Source of the DNA: Nocardiopsis sp. FR4
GTDB taxonomy: Bacteria > Actinomycetota > Actinomycetes > Streptosporangiales > Streptosporangiaceae
NCBI RefSeq assembly: GCF_009830945.1
Contig: NZ_VWVV01000013.1
Location: 1-64,000 of the forward strand
Length of the DNA: 64,000 nt
Reading direction: 5' to 3'
Part shown: piece by piece, positions 23,721 to 33,584 of the stretch
Layout: every line of letters begins with the position of its first letter
Position numbering within the stretch: the stretch's first letter is position 1
Notes under the pieces: model-generated
The model's input: only the letters and a program-made list of their open reading frames with translations
The model's database searches: none
What the model was told of the DNA's origin: nothing
Made by a program: the position numbers and the translations under genes

Positions 23721-23756
23721 GGGCCCTACCCGGCGGGGCCCCGCCGGGTAGGGCCC
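23721..23756 (+). terminator. Long perfect hairpin after the YbaK gene
   Basis: A perfect 36-base palindrome: arms of 18 bases (starting GGGCCCTACCCGG) directly after the stop codon. It serves the YbaK gene and could also stop convergent transcription from 23876 leftwards. Confidence 0.85.
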
Positions 23757-23875
23757 GGTTCCTCCGTGTCGACACGTCGACCTGCGGGTTCGTCGCCGCG
23801 TCAATCCGAATGTCGACAAAGCGACGAATCGTTTCGGTACGGCGGGTCAGGGTTTGCGGTCGGTGCCGCACCCGG

Positions 23876-24973
23876 TCAGTCCACCGGGGGCGTGTCACCC
23901 ACCCGGGGAACCCACGCGGCCTCGGCCAGCACGGTGTACTGGTTCACCCGGGGCAGCTCCCCGTCCGGCTCGGCGGCCGACTCCACGGCGACCGTCTCGT
24001 GGTAGAGCGGCATCCCGGTGTCGGAGTCGAACATGATCCTGCGCTCCAGCACGTTGCCCGCCCCGTCGTCCTCCTCGACCAGGAACAGCTCCCCCTCGCG
24101 GCCCTCGCGGTCCCGGGCCTCCCCCGCGTACAGCACCTCCTCGTGTCCGGCCAGGGCACGCAGCGCGGCCGCCTGAACCCCGGGGTCGACCGGGGCCTCC
24201 CCGTACAGCTCCTGGAGGGCGTAGAAGAGGGCGGCCGCGGTGGACGGGAACTCCGCCCCCGCACCCTCGGTGAGCTGCTCCGCGAGCCGGTCGGGATCGG
24301 TGGCCAGGTCGCCGGGCTCCCAGGTGAAGAACATGCCGTCACCGCCCTTTCCGCCGCCCCACTCGAACTCCTCCGGCCCCCGCTCGAAGAGCCAGGCGAG
24401 CGGTCCCGGATCGCCGCCCTGGTGCTCGGGCGCACTCGGGGTCGAGACACTGCGCCCGGACTCGTGGGGGGTGCGCCACACCTGCTCGCTCGTCGGGACC
24501 ACACCCCATCCCTCCTCTCCGGTGTCGGCGTCCTGGGAGTAGGTGAAGGTCCACTCCAAGGTGCGCACGTAGGCGACCTCGCCGTCCCTCGGCGGCGGGG
24601 GCTGTTCCCCGGCGGCCTCCGCCAGGGCCGACAGGCGCTCGCGGCCCTCCGACAGTCCGGCCATCGGAACCTCCAGCGGTGCGGGCGGCGGTCCGGCGTA
24701 GGCGGGTTGGGCGCCGCCCCAGCCCAGGGGGACGGCCACGGCCGCGGCGGCGAGCACGGCCGCGGCGCCCAGCGCGAGGCGGAGCCCGGGACGTGCGGGG
24801 AGCAGACCCCGGACCCGGCGCCGTCCGCCGCCCGAGGCGATCACCTCGATCCGGGAGAGCTCCCGGTGCGCGGGGTCGGGCCGGGTCCCGGCCGCCGGGT
24901 CGTACGCGGCCAGCAGGTGGCGCACGGTGTCGACGTCACTGCGGGGGGCGGGGTTGACGCGGGTACGGTTCAC
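23876..24973 (-). CDS. CU044_5270-type membrane-anchored protein (partner of an ECF sigma factor)
   Basis: 365 aa. A cytoplasmic N-terminus of about 75 residues, one transmembrane helix (LRLALGAAAVLAAAAVAVPLG), then a large extracytoplasmic domain of about 265 residues containing AYVRTLEWTFTYSQD, LFYALQELYGEAPVDPGVQAAALRAL and a late IMFDSDTGMPLYHETV. This is the layout of the actinobacterial CU044_5270 family, normally encoded directly after an ECF sigma gene and presumed to regulate it. The GTG start at 24973 overlaps the sigma gene stop by four bases (GTGA). No zinc anti-sigma motif is present. Function beyond the sigma link is unknown. Confidence 0.8.
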   Translation of the reverse strand: MNRTRVNPAPRSDVDTVRHLLAAYDPAAGTRPDPAHRELSRIEVIASGGGRRRVRGLLPARPGLRLALGAAAVLAAAAVAVPLGWGGAQPAYAGPPPAPLEVPMAGLSEGRERLSALAEAAGEQPPPPRDGEVAYVRTLEWTFTYSQDADTGEEGWGVVPTSEQVWRTPHESGRSVSTPSAPEHQGGDPGPLAWLFERGPEEFEWGGGKGGDGMFFTWEPGDLATDPDRLAEQLTEGAGAEFPSTAAALFYALQELYGEAPVDPGVQAAALRALAGHEEVLYAGEARDREGREGELFLVEEDDGAGNVLERRIMFDSDTGMPLYHETVAVESAAEPDGELPRVNQYTVLAEAAWVPRVGDTPPVD

Positions 24974-25557
24974 TTCTCCTCCACGGAAACTCGGGTGTGC
25001 GCGGAAGTCCCGGCGGCCGGCGCCGAACGCGTTCCGGGTGGGGCGCCGGGGGGCGGGGAGTCCAGGAAGCGCTCGATCCGGCGGCGCGCCCGGTGCAGCC
25101 GTACGCGGGCGGTGGCCCTGGAGCACCCCAGTACCCGTGCCGCCTCGGCCAGCTCCAACCCCTCCCAGGCCAGGAGCATCACCAGTTCCCGGTCGCCGGC
25201 GCTGAGCCGGTTTAGGGCGCGCAGCGCGGCGTCGCGCTCCTCCACCTGGCGGGTCGTGTCGGCGTCACCCGCGGTCTCGGCGGCGTCGGGGCTCAGCACC
25301 TCGCCCCGCCTCCGGTCGCGGCGCAGCCGGGACCGGACGACGTTGCGCGCCACCCCGTAGAGCCAGGGGAGCGGATGCTCCTTGGGCAGGCGGTCGTACC
25401 TGCGCCACGCGACGCCGAAGGTCTCGGCCGCGACGTCGTCCGCGACGTCCGGCCCCAAGCGGCGCAGGGCGTAGCGGTGGACGTCGTCGTAGTGCTGTTC
25501 GAAGAACCGGGTGAACTCGCCCCTCGCGGGCTCCTCCGCGTCCGCTCCACTGGTCAT
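24970..25557 (-). CDS. ECF-type RNA polymerase sigma factor
   Basis: 195 aa. Region 2: FTRFFEQHYDDVHRYALRRLG and DDVAAETFGVAWRRYDRLP with LPWLYGVARNVVRSRLRRDRR. Region 4: LNRLSAGDRELVMLLAWEGLELAEAARVLGCSRATARVRLHRARRR. The start at 25557 is supported by GGAAGG. It overlaps the downstream membrane partner gene by four bases. The C-terminus adds a Pro/Ala-rich tail of about 30 residues. It should act on a few promoters under control of its partner. Confidence 0.88.
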   Translation of the reverse strand: MTSGADAEEPARGEFTRFFEQHYDDVHRYALRRLGPDVADDVAAETFGVAWRRYDRLPKEHPLPWLYGVARNVVRSRLRRDRRRGEVLSPDAAETAGDADTTRQVEERDAALRALNRLSAGDRELVMLLAWEGLELAEAARVLGCSRATARVRLHRARRRIERFLDSPPPGAPPGTRSAPAAGTSAHTRVSVEEK

Positions 25558-25664
25558 CGACTTCCTTCCGTGCGGTGTCATCCTCCTTCTGTCGCGTGGG
25601 GGGCGATCGTTACCGTGCCGCAGGCGCTCTCCGCATTTCCGGCCGGGGCCGCGGGGCGGGCAGG

Positions 25665-25700
25665 CCCGGCCCGCCGCGCCCCTCTTCGCGGCGGGCCGGG
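25665..25700 (-). terminator. Terminator hairpin, apparent copy of the one at 29301
   Basis: Perfect 14-bp arms CCCGGCCCGCCGCG / CGCGGCGGGCCGGG with an 8-base loop. Together with the adjacent aldehyde dehydrogenase remnant it aligns with the hairpin and 3' end at 29301-29480, so it appears to be part of the same duplicated block. It now ends the amine-oxidation operon. Confidence 0.7.
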
Positions 25701-25711
25701 GGAGGGACTCG

Positions 25712-25830
25712 GGCCAGGCCGGTCCACCCGCTCCTGACCCGGGTGGGGGCCTCGATCGGCACCCGGCCCGTCTCACGGCCGGGCCCGGAGGCCTTCACAC
25801 CGCCCCGGGCCGCGGCCGCGTCGGCGATAC
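25712..25830 (-). pseudogene. Decayed copy of the aldehyde dehydrogenase 3' end
   Basis: Read on the minus strand this gives ADAAAARGGVKASGPGRE then TGRVPIEAPTRVRSGWTGLA. It aligns without gaps to the last 37 residues of the aldehyde dehydrogenase at 29351 ([17 protein letters not shown], then [20 protein letters not shown]). There is no stop where the intact gene ends and no upstream dehydrogenase sequence before it; the permease gene stops 26 bases earlier in the same frame. Similarity continues past the end into the terminator hairpin. It is a remnant, not a gene. Confidence 0.8.
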
Positions 25831-25855
25831 GACACGCCGGCGGCCCTCCCGGACG

Positions 25856-27295
25856 TCAGCCCACGCTCCCGCTGTCGTCCGTCTCCATGGTCCGTCCCGA
25901 CAGCGCGGACACCGCGCCGACGGCGAAGGCGGCGCACAGCAGGAGAACCAGCATGACGGCCAGACCCGCGGACCCGTCGATCAGCGTGGTGAAGTTGGCC
26001 AGGACCAGGACCACGGTCCCGACCAGACCGACCACCGCGAGGATCGGGGCGACCCGTGTGCGCCACGGCCGTCCGCGCCGCCAGCCACGGCCGAAGAAGA
26101 CCACGACCGCGATGCTGACGAGCACCATGAGCATCAGCACCCCCAGCGTCGCCAGACCGCTCATCCAGGTGAACACCTGCGCCACCGGGTCCATCCCGGT
26201 CGCCGCGAACACCCCGATGAGGACGGCGGCCGTGCAGGTCTGGGCGAGCGACGCGGCGTGCGGTGACCCGTGGACCGGGTGCGCCCTGCCCAGCGGAGCG
26301 AGCGCGCCGCCGCGCCCGCCGAGTGCGTACACGTAGCGCGCGACCGTGTTGTGGAAGGCCAGCAAGGCGGTGAACAGGCTGGTCAGCAAGAGGATCTGGA
26401 GAGCCGCCGCGAGAGGGGTCCCCGCGTACCGCTCGGCGACGGAGAACACCAAGCCGTCGATGTCGTCGACGGCGGCGGCGCGCGCGTTCCCGGCCCCGAC
26501 CGCCATGACGAGGGCCCAACTGACCAGGGTGTAGAAGCCGCCGATCACCAGCACGGCCGTGTAGGTCGCCCGGGGCACGGTCCGGTGCGGTTCGCGCGCC
26601 TCCTGTCCGTAGACCGCCGTCGCCTCGAAGCCGATGAAGCAGGCCACGGCGAACATCAGACCGATGCCGGGCGAGCCGGAGAGGAAGGCCCCGGGGGTGA
26701 AGGGGACCGCGTTCAGTCCGTCCGCCCCTCCCCGGAGGAGGACCGCGCCCGCCAGGGCGGCGACGGTCCCGACCTCGAGGACGATCAGGACCGCGAGGAC
26801 ACGGATCCCCAGGTCGACGCTGCGGTAGCCGAGGACCGCGACGAGGGCGAGCAGAATACCGCCCCACACCCACCAGGGCAGGTCCGGCCCCCCGAAGCCC
26901 GTGACCGTCGAGCCGAGGACGGCCCCGGCCAGCCCGTACACGGCGGCCTGGACCGCGGTGTAGGAGAGCAGCGCCAGGCCCGCCGAGCCCGTGCCCAGGA
27001 CCGGCCCCAGCCCGGCGGTGACGTAGGAGTAGAAGGCTCCGGCCTCCCGCACGTGCCTGCTCATCTCGGCATAGCCGACGCTGAAGAGCAACAGGACCAC
27101 GGTGACCGCGATGTAGGAGACCGGCGCACCCGCGCCGCTGCCGATCGCCATCATCACCGGCAGTGCTCCGCCGATGGCGACGAGGGGGGAGGCCGCCGCG
27201 ACGACCAGGAAGACCACGCCCGCGACGCCGAGGCTGCCGCGCAGCCCCCCGGCGGCGGGCGGGTCCGCCGTGTGTTCCGCCGTGTGCTCACTCAT
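25856..27295 (-). CDS. APC-superfamily amino acid/amine permease
   Basis: 479 aa with about 12 transmembrane helices. The APC start is clear: [21 protein letters not shown], then [15 protein letters not shown] and [24 protein letters not shown]. Mid-protein [26 protein letters not shown] is the usual TM6-loop motif. It probably imports the amine or amino acid oxidised by the operon enzymes. Its ATG overlaps the end of the amine oxidase gene by eight bases, so the two are coupled. GGAGG lies upstream within the amine oxidase 3' end. Confidence 0.87.
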   Translation of the reverse strand: MSEHTAEHTADPPAAGGLRGSLGVAGVVFLVVAAASPLVAIGGALPVMMAIGSGAGAPVSYIAVTVVLLLFSVGYAEMSRHVREAGAFYSYVTAGLGPVLGTGSAGLALLSYTAVQAAVYGLAGAVLGSTVTGFGGPDLPWWVWGGILLALVAVLGYRSVDLGIRVLAVLIVLEVGTVAALAGAVLLRGGADGLNAVPFTPGAFLSGSPGIGLMFAVACFIGFEATAVYGQEAREPHRTVPRATYTAVLVIGGFYTLVSWALVMAVGAGNARAAAVDDIDGLVFSVAERYAGTPLAAALQILLLTSLFTALLAFHNTVARYVYALGGRGGALAPLGRAHPVHGSPHAASLAQTCTAAVLIGVFAATGMDPVAQVFTWMSGLATLGVLMLMVLVSIAVVVFFGRGWRRGRPWRTRVAPILAVVGLVGTVVLVLANFTTLIDGSAGLAVMLVLLLCAAFAVGAVSALSGRTMETDDSGSVG

Positions 27296-29258
27296 GGCGG
27301 GCCTCCGTCCCGGAGCAGCAGCCGTGGGGCTCCCGAGCCGGGGAGCAGCAGCCGTGGGCGGCGGCCGTCGGCGGCACGTCCAGGGTGGGGTTGCGGTCGA
27401 AGAAGCCCACGGGGCGCAGCTTGAACCCGGTGTAGTCGACCGGCATGACCGGCCAGTCCTCCGGACGCGGTGCGTGGGTCAGGCCGAAGGTGTGCCAGAC
27501 GACCAGGTCGGCGTCGTCCACGTTCCGGTCGGCGGCGGTGTAGGCGGGCAGCCCGGCTCCGCCCGGGTGCTGGTTGACGAAGTCGCCTGCCGGGTAGCGC
27601 TCGGCGGGGTCGTAGCGGGTCACCCACAGGTGGCGGGTGGCGAACGCCGCGCGGGCCGCCACCGACGAGGACGGGTCCGCGAGCAGTACCGGCCTGCCCT
27701 CCGGCTGGAGGGCGTAGGCGACGGGGTGGCCCATACGGTTGCGCGAGCCGGGGTTGGAGACGTGCCAGACCCGGTCCACGGAGGCGTCCGCGTCGCGCTG
27801 GGCCCGCGCCTCGGTGTCCAGTACGGTCCGCTTCTGGACGAAGGCGTTGCCGCGCGGGTTGTCGGGTCCGACCGGCACCCGTGCGGCGTCGACCTCCTCG
27901 ACCCTGTTCCCGAGACCGTCGACCAGCATGTCCAGGCGGGCGCAGAACAGGTGCTGGTGGAGGGGGGCGCCCACGCCGGGCGCGACCTCGGAGGCGTAGG
28001 GGTAGTCCCCGCCCGGGTGGGCCGAGGTGAAGACGATGCCGGTGGCCTTCGCCTCGAACTCGATGGTGCCGTCGAGGTACAGGTACCAGAAGAACCCGTA
28101 GTCGTAGTTGCCGACGGTGGTGAAGAAGGAGATCACCATGCGGCGCTGGCGTCGGGTCTCGGAGGAGCCGGCCCACAGGTCGGAGTGCTTCCACAGCACG
28201 CCGAAGTCCTCCTCGTGCATGCACACGGCGTTGGGCAGGACCCGGGGTTCGCCCCCCTCGTCGGCGATGACGGCGTCCATGTAGGTGATGTCGCCGAGGC
28301 AGTCGCAGCCGAGCTGGAGGGCGTTGGCGTACCGGCCGACCATGTACTCGCCCGTGTCGAAGTAGTTCTGCCAGGACCGCACGGGGGAGGGGTCGGCGTA
28401 GGGGACGACCATCTCGGCGATGGAGGCCCGGTGCACGATGGGCCGGTCGCGCCCCTGGTCGTGGAAGGCGATCTGGTGCAGGACGAGGCCCTCCCGGGCG
28501 TCGAACCCGATCCGCAGCGACCACTTCTCCCAGGTCAGACGGTTGCCGTCGAGGGTGAAGCTGGGGCCTTCGGGCTGGGTGATCTCGATGGGCCTCTGCG
28601 TGGTTCTGAGGGGTCCGGTGACGCCGGGCTCGGTGTAGTTGCCGTTCTCGGTGGGTACGGGCACGGGTCCGAAGTCGAGCACCTTGTCCACGGTGCGGTT
28701 GAGGACGTCCACGTAGCCGACCAGTCCGTCCACCGGGTGCGCCCAGGCGTGGTCGGCCCCGTGCTCCTGGACGAACGCGAGTCCGCGCAGGATGCGACGG
28801 CCCCGTTCCTCGGGGTACTCGTCGTCGTACACCCCGGCGGACAGCGGGGCCACCCGCACCGAGGCCGGGTCAAGCCCGCGCGCGCTCAGCGCCTCCAGCC
28901 AGCGCGGGTCGGTGTTGAGGACCTCCTCCACCAGGGCGAACTCCTCGTCGAGGACGGGCAGTTGCCCGTCGGCGACGGCGTCCAGCGTCCGGTCGGAGTC
29001 CACCCGCCCGCGGGTGAGGGACACGACCAGGTCGTGGGCGGGGCCGCCCGAGGTGTCGTGGAGCAGGACGCGGACGCGGCGGTCCACGGGGTCTCCCGGC
29101 GCGTGGGCGAGCAGGTCGGCCTTGGCGGGCTCCTCCAGTCCCAGGTAGGCGAACCGGGTCGCGGGGGTGGCGTGACCGGTACGGATGAGGATGGTGCGCG
29201 CGGCGGTGATCTCATCGGGGGTGAGGGCGTCGAGCGGGTGCGGTGTCGCGGAACCCAT
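27288..29258 (-). CDS. Copper-containing primary-amine oxidase
   Basis: 656 aa, full length for the family. The topaquinone precursor is Tyr385 in VGNYDYG, the catalytic base Asp301 in [12 protein letters not shown], and Cu ligands His434 and His436 in PLHQHLF, with a late His in the [14 protein letters not shown] region. It oxidises primary amines to aldehydes, ammonia and H2O2. No signal peptide, so it is cytoplasmic as in Arthrobacter. The C-terminus is unusual: it ends [19 protein letters not shown] plus six residues, a duplicated HGCCS motif that could bind copper. GGAGG precedes the ATG at 29258. The operon places it with an aldehyde dehydrogenase and permease; the substrate may be 2-phenylethylamine, tyramine or ethanolamine-like. 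Confidence 0.9.
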   Translation of the reverse strand: MGSATPHPLDALTPDEITAARTILIRTGHATPATRFAYLGLEEPAKADLLAHAPGDPVDRRVRVLLHDTSGGPAHDLVVSLTRGRVDSDRTLDAVADGQLPVLDEEFALVEEVLNTDPRWLEALSARGLDPASVRVAPLSAGVYDDEYPEERGRRILRGLAFVQEHGADHAWAHPVDGLVGYVDVLNRTVDKVLDFGPVPVPTENGNYTEPGVTGPLRTTQRPIEITQPEGPSFTLDGNRLTWEKWSLRIGFDAREGLVLHQIAFHDQGRDRPIVHRASIAEMVVPYADPSPVRSWQNYFDTGEYMVGRYANALQLGCDCLGDITYMDAVIADEGGEPRVLPNAVCMHEEDFGVLWKHSDLWAGSSETRRQRRMVISFFTTVGNYDYGFFWYLYLDGTIEFEAKATGIVFTSAHPGGDYPYASEVAPGVGAPLHQHLFCARLDMLVDGLGNRVEEVDAARVPVGPDNPRGNAFVQKRTVLDTEARAQRDADASVDRVWHVSNPGSRNRMGHPVAYALQPEGRPVLLADPSSSVAARAAFATRHLWVTRYDPAERYPAGDFVNQHPGGAGLPAYTAADRNVDDADLVVWHTFGLTHAPRPEDWPVMPVDYTGFKLRPVGFFDRNPTLDVPPTAAAHGCCSPAREPHGCCSGTEARHE

Positions 29259-29300
29259 GGGGCCTCCAAGGGGAGTGTGCTCGGATGTGCGGTGAGGGGC

Positions 29301-29340
29301 GTGCCGGTCCGCCGCGCCCCCGTTCCGGGCGGACCGGCAC
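29301..29340 (-). terminator. Internal terminator after the aldehyde dehydrogenase gene
   Basis: Perfect 13-bp arms GTGCCGGTCCGCC / GGCGGACCGGCAC with a 14-base loop, 10 bases past the dehydrogenase stop. It may reduce expression of the downstream amine oxidase and permease relative to the first two genes. Confidence 0.65.
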
Positions 29341-29350
29341 GTGGGAGTGC

Positions 29351-30784
29351 TCAGGCCAGGTTGGTCCACACGCTCTTGACCTGGGTGAAGGCCTCGATCG
29401 CCGACCAGCCCATCTCGCGGCCGAGCCCGGAGGCCTTCATGCCGCCCCAGGCCGCGGCCGCGTCCAGGACCGGTGGCATGTTGATCCACACGGTTCCCGC
29501 CCGCACCTGGGCGGCGAGGCGGTTGGCGACGCCGATGTCGCGGGACCAGATGACGGCGGCGAGCCCGTAGTCGGTGTCGTTGGCGCGGGCGGCCAGCTCG
29601 TCGGGGTCGTCGTAGGGCAGCACAGCCAGGACCGGGCCGAAGATCTCCTCGCGGGCGATGCGCATGTCGTCGGTGACCCCGGAGAAGACGGCCGGTCGCA
29701 CGAAGTAGCCCCGGTCGTCCTCCAGCGGGGCGCGGTCGTGCAGGTGGGCGCCCTCCTCCCGGCCGATCCGCACGTAGCGCTCGGCCCGGTCGCGCTGCTC
29801 GGCGGAGACCACCGGGCCCATCTGGGTGCCCTCGGCCAGGCCGTGGCCGAGCTTCATGGCGGCGGCCCCGGCGGCGAGCTTCTCGGCGAACTCGTCGTGG
29901 CGCGCGGAGTCGACGTAGAAGCGGGTGTAGGCGGCGCACACCTGGCCGGAGTTGAGCAGTCCGCCCATGAGGTTGCCCGCGACGGCGGCGTCGATGTCGG
30001 CGTCGGAGGTGACGATCGAGGGGGCCTTGCCGCCCAGTTCGAGGGAGACGTGCTTGAGCTCGCGCCCGGCCTGGGCGGCGATCTCGCGGCCGACCTCGGT
30101 GGAGCCGGTGAAGGACACCTTGGCCACCCCCGGGTGGCGGACCAGGGCCTTGCCGACCTCGGGGCCGCCGGTGACGACGTTGACGACGCCGTCGGGGATG
30201 CCCGCCTCCTTGACCAGCTCGGCCAGGCGCAGGGTGGTGAGCGGGGTCTGCTCGGCGGGCTTGACCACCACCGTGTTGCCGGTGGCCAGGGCGGGGGCCA
30301 GCTTCCACACCAGGATCATCAGCGGGAAGTTCCACGGGGTGATGAGCGCGCACACGCCGAGGGGTTCACGGCGGGTGCGGTAGTCCACGTCCGGCACGGA
30401 CAGGGGAGCGGTGATCCCGGTGATCTTGGTGACCCAGCCCGCGTAGTAGCGCAGGTGCTCCACGGCGTTGGGGACGGCGAATCCGGCGCTGACCGCGAGG
30501 GGCTGCCCCTGATCGGTGGTCTCCAGGCGGGCGAACTCCTCGGCGCGGGCCTCCAGCAGGTCGGCCAGGCGCAGCAGCAGCCGGGCCCGCTCGGCGGGGA
30601 GCATGCCCGCCCAATCGGCCGAGGCGAAGGCGCGGGCCGCGGCGTCCACGGCCGCGTTCACGTCCCCCTCGGATGCCTCCGGCACGTGGGCGAGCACCTC
30701 GCCGGTGGCCGGGTCCAGGGTGGGCAGGGCGGTGCCCCCGGTTCCGGCGGTCCACTTCCCGTCGATCAGCATGTCGGTCCTCAT
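29351..30784 (-). CDS. Aldehyde dehydrogenase (NAD-dependent)
   Basis: 477 aa. Motifs in order: ITPWNFPL (148-155), [22 protein letters not shown], catalytic Glu249 in LELGGKAPS, nucleophile Cys283 in [11 protein letters not shown], and [15 protein letters not shown]. It oxidises the aldehyde released by the amine oxidase or the GMC enzyme to a carboxylate. The C-terminal [10 protein letters not shown] stretch is typical of phenylacetaldehyde/betaine-aldehyde-like members. The start at 30784 (MRTDM) is preferred; Met5 is possible. A degenerate copy of its last 37 codons lies at 25712. Confidence 0.9.
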   Translation of the reverse strand: MRTDMLIDGKWTAGTGGTALPTLDPATGEVLAHVPEASEGDVNAAVDAAARAFASADWAGMLPAERARLLLRLADLLEARAEEFARLETTDQGQPLAVSAGFAVPNAVEHLRYYAGWVTKITGITAPLSVPDVDYRTRREPLGVCALITPWNFPLMILVWKLAPALATGNTVVVKPAEQTPLTTLRLAELVKEAGIPDGVVNVVTGGPEVGKALVRHPGVAKVSFTGSTEVGREIAAQAGRELKHVSLELGGKAPSIVTSDADIDAAVAGNLMGGLLNSGQVCAAYTRFYVDSARHDEFAEKLAAGAAAMKLGHGLAEGTQMGPVVSAEQRDRAERYVRIGREEGAHLHDRAPLEDDRGYFVRPAVFSGVTDDMRIAREEIFGPVLAVLPYDDPDELAARANDTDYGLAAVIWSRDIGVANRLAAQVRAGTVWINMPPVLDAAAAWGGMKASGLGREMGWSAIEAFTQVKSVWTNLA

Positions 30785-30896
30785 CGGGGCACCTCGTCTT
30801 CCTTCCGCGGCTCTTGCGGGGCTCGTGGGTCTGCTGGGGTGGTGGGGTGTCCGTGTGTTTCCCGGGGCCCGCGGGCTCCGGGGGCGCCGCCGCGCG

Positions 30897-32426
30897 TCAG
30901 GGGTGGTCGGCGAGGATGAGGTCCGCCGCCTTCTCGCCGACCATGATCGCCGGGGCGTTGGTGTTGCCCGAGGGCACCGAGGGCATGACGGAGGCGTCCG
31001 CCACCCGCAGTCCCTCGACGCCGTGGACGCGCAGGGCCGGGTCCACGACGGAGAGGGAGTCCGGGCCCATGCGGCAGGTGCCGACCTGGTGGTGGTAGGT
31101 GGTGACCGCGCGCCGGACGTAGTCGCGCAGGTCGTCGCGGGTCCGGGCGTCGGGTCCCGGAGCCACCTCCGCCCGGCGCCAGGCGTCGAAGTGGGTCGAG
31201 GCTCCGATCTCCCGGCAGATCTCCACCGCGTCGACCAGGCTTTCGAGGTCGTGCGGCTCGGCCAGGACGTTGGGGTCGACCAGGGGCGGGGCGGACGGGT
31301 CGTCGGAGGCCAGCCGCAGCGTTCCGCGGGAGAGCGGCCGGACGACACCGGGCGCGATGGTGTAGCCGTGCTCCGGCACCGGGTACCCGTCCGCGGGCAG
31401 CACCACGTGGATGAAGAGGGGTTGTAGGTCGGGGACCGTGCGGGCGGGGTCGGTGCTGGCGAACAGCTGGCTCTCCAGCAGGTTCCCGGTGCCGGGCGGC
31501 AGAGGGCGGTCGGCCTCGTAGACGTTGCTGACCAGCAGGTGGTCGTGCAGGTTCTCGCCGACGCCGGGCAGGTCCACCCGGACCTCGACGCCCACCTCGG
31601 TGAGGTGTCCGGCGGGACCGATGCCGCTGTGCAGGAGCACCTGGGGCGAGCCGATCGCCCCGCCGCTGAGCACGACCTCGCGCGCCGCCCGGGCCCGGTG
31701 GAGGCGGCCGTCGAGCTCGTACTCGACACCGACCGCGCGGCCCGACTCCAGGAGCACGCGGTGCACCGGGGCGCCGGTGGTGACGGTGAGGCCGGGGTGG
31801 GGGCGGACGGGTTCCACGAAGGCGCGCCAGGCGCTCATCCGGACGCCGTCGCGGATGGTGGTGTGGTTGAAGCCCGCGCCGAGCATGTGCTCGCCGTTGA
31901 AGTCGTCGGTGACGGGGAAACCCAGGGCCTCGGCAGCCGCCACGAAGGCCCGGGAGGTGGGATGCGGGTCGGCGATGCGGGTGACCGGGAGCGGACCGCC
32001 GGAGCCGTGCCAGGGTCCGGCCCCGTCGACGTGGTCCTCCGAGCGGCGGAACAGCGGCAGGACCGACTCCCAGTCCCAGCCGGTACACCCGGCGTAGGCC
32101 CAGGAGTCGTAGTCGGCCCGGTGCCCCCGGATGTAGATCATCCCGTTGAGGGAGCTGCTCCCGCCGAGGACGCGCCCGCGCGGCCAGTGCAGGGAGCGGC
32201 CCGCCGCGTGCTTCTGCGGGAGGGTCATGACGGCCCAGTCCAGCGGGGAGTGCCACAGGGCGGGCCAGCCGCGGGGGTCGTGGATGGCCGGTTCGCTGTC
32301 GACCGGGCCGGCCTCGAGGACGTGGACCGTGTGCCCGGCGTCCAGCAGGCGCCTGGCGACGACGCTGCCCGAGGAACCGGAGCCGACGACCACGAAGTCG
32401 TGTTCGGCAGTGGTGGCTGTGCCCAT
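30897..32426 (-). CDS. GMC-family FAD oxidoreductase (choline-dehydrogenase-like)
   Basis: 509 aa. FAD-binding VVGSGSSGSVVARRLLDAG (13-31), GMC signature 1 PRGRVLGGSSSLNGMIYIRG, signature 2 region GAIGSPQVLLHSGIGP, and the C-terminal catalytic block TYHHQVGTCRMGP with GNTNAPAIMVGEKAADLI. It oxidises an alcohol to an aldehyde, which the downstream dehydrogenase would convert to the acid. First gene of the operon, divergent from an AraC-type activator. The exact alcohol is unknown. Confidence 0.88.
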   Translation of the reverse strand: MGTATTAEHDFVVVGSGSSGSVVARRLLDAGHTVHVLEAGPVDSEPAIHDPRGWPALWHSPLDWAVMTLPQKHAAGRSLHWPRGRVLGGSSSLNGMIYIRGHRADYDSWAYAGCTGWDWESVLPLFRRSEDHVDGAGPWHGSGGPLPVTRIADPHPTSRAFVAAAEALGFPVTDDFNGEHMLGAGFNHTTIRDGVRMSAWRAFVEPVRPHPGLTVTTGAPVHRVLLESGRAVGVEYELDGRLHRARAAREVVLSGGAIGSPQVLLHSGIGPAGHLTEVGVEVRVDLPGVGENLHDHLLVSNVYEADRPLPPGTGNLLESQLFASTDPARTVPDLQPLFIHVVLPADGYPVPEHGYTIAPGVVRPLSRGTLRLASDDPSAPPLVDPNVLAEPHDLESLVDAVEICREIGASTHFDAWRRAEVAPGPDARTRDDLRDYVRRAVTTYHHQVGTCRMGPDSLSVVDPALRVHGVEGLRVADASVMPSVPSGNTNAPAIMVGEKAADLILADHP

Positions 32427-32629
32427 GGTGCTTTCCTCCCGGACGGAGCTGGGGTTGTGCGGAAGCTACGCCGGGGGAGCACCCGCCGACCGCCTTTCCG
32501 CGCACCGGCGATCGCCGTTTTCCGCACGGGCCCGGGACGCCTTGTCGGGAGAGGGTGACGGGGATAACATCCGGGGTCAGCCCCGGGGAGGTTCGCGCAT
32601 GTCAGGCGCGTGGGGGAAGGGAGCAGGGT

Positions 32630-33526
32630 GTGGCGTCCGCAGACTCCATCGAGCGTTTCGAGGCCGAGGCCTCCCGGGCGTTCGCGCCCCTGCGGATGCG
32701 CGCCGGCGAGGAGCGCCCCTTCCGAGGCACGTTCTCCTCCACCCGGGTCGGCCCGCTGGTGCTGACCCGGATCCGGGCCGAGCCGGTGGTGGTGCGGCGC
32801 GACTCCGCGGTGATGGGTTCCTCGGATCCGGACCTGATCAAGGTGGCGTGGCACGGCGCTGGCCGCGCCGGAGTGGGCCAGGCCGGCCGGCAGTGCCTGC
32901 TGCGCCCCGGCGACCTGGTGGTGTACGAGACGGGACGCCCCTACGAACTGCCGTTCTGGGAGCCCTACGAGACCGTGGTGGCGGGTGTGCCGAGCGATCT
33001 GTTCGGGGCGCACGCGGAGCTGTTGCGACGGCGGGTGGCGATGCCGGTGCGGGCCGACGGCGGCCTGAGCGGGGTGGTCTCGGCGCTGTTCCAGGGGGTC
33101 TCGTCCGGAGCGGAGGGGGCGGGCGCCGCGGCCAGGCACCACCTCGCCGCGGCGCTGGTATCCCTGGTGTGCGCGGCCTTCGCGGAGGCACCCGCCGAGG
33201 AGGACGGGGACCCGTTGGCCCGTGTTCGGGCGTACTGTCTGGCGAACCTGTCGGATCCGGGCCTGTCGGTGGAGTCGGTGGCCGCGGCGCACCGCATGTC
33301 GGCGCGCTACCTGCACAAGCTGTGCCGCGAGCAGGGGTTCACCCTGGCCCGTTGGATCCGCTCGGAGCGGCTGGCGCGGATCCGCCGGGACCTGGCGGAC
33401 CCGATGCTGGCCGACCGGAGCGCGTCGGCGATCGCGGCGCGCTGGGGCCTGCTGGACGCGGGACACCTGGGGCGGATGCTGCGTGCGGAGTTCGGTGTGA
33501 CGGCACGCGACATCCGGGGTGGCTGA
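32630..33526 (+). CDS. AraC-family transcriptional regulator (FeaR-like layout)
   Basis: 298 aa. The N-terminal ligand domain (about 20-175, GPLVLTRIRAEPVVVRRDS, RPGDLVVYETGRPYELPFWEPY) matches the AraC-binding-like domain found in FeaR-type activators. The C-terminal double helix-turn-helix (about 195-295) includes VESVAAAHRMSARYLHKLCREQGFTLARW and SASAIAARWGLLDAGHLGRMLRAEFGVTARD. In E. coli FeaR activates a copper amine oxidase and phenylacetaldehyde dehydrogenase pair, exactly the enzyme pair divergent here. The GTG at 32630 has GGGAG upstream. It likely activates the GMC-aldehyde dehydrogenase-amine oxidase-permease operon. Confidence 0.84.
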   Translation: MASADSIERFEAEASRAFAPLRMRAGEERPFRGTFSSTRVGPLVLTRIRAEPVVVRRDSAVMGSSDPDLIKVAWHGAGRAGVGQAGRQCLLRPGDLVVYETGRPYELPFWEPYETVVAGVPSDLFGAHAELLRRRVAMPVRADGGLSGVVSALFQGVSSGAEGAGAAARHHLAAALVSLVCAAFAEAPAEEDGDPLARVRAYCLANLSDPGLSVESVAAAHRMSARYLHKLCREQGFTLARWIRSERLARIRRDLADPMLADRSASAIAARWGLLDAGHLGRMLRAEFGVTARDIRGG

Positions 33527-33584
33527 ACAGTCGCTCCACCCGGGAAACACCAGGTGGGAACCGGCTTCTTCGCACAGGCCCTAT

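Noticed and set aside
25773-26873. Alternative minus-strand frame through the APC permease gene
   Set aside because: Gly/Arg-rich shadow of a clear 12-helix permease.
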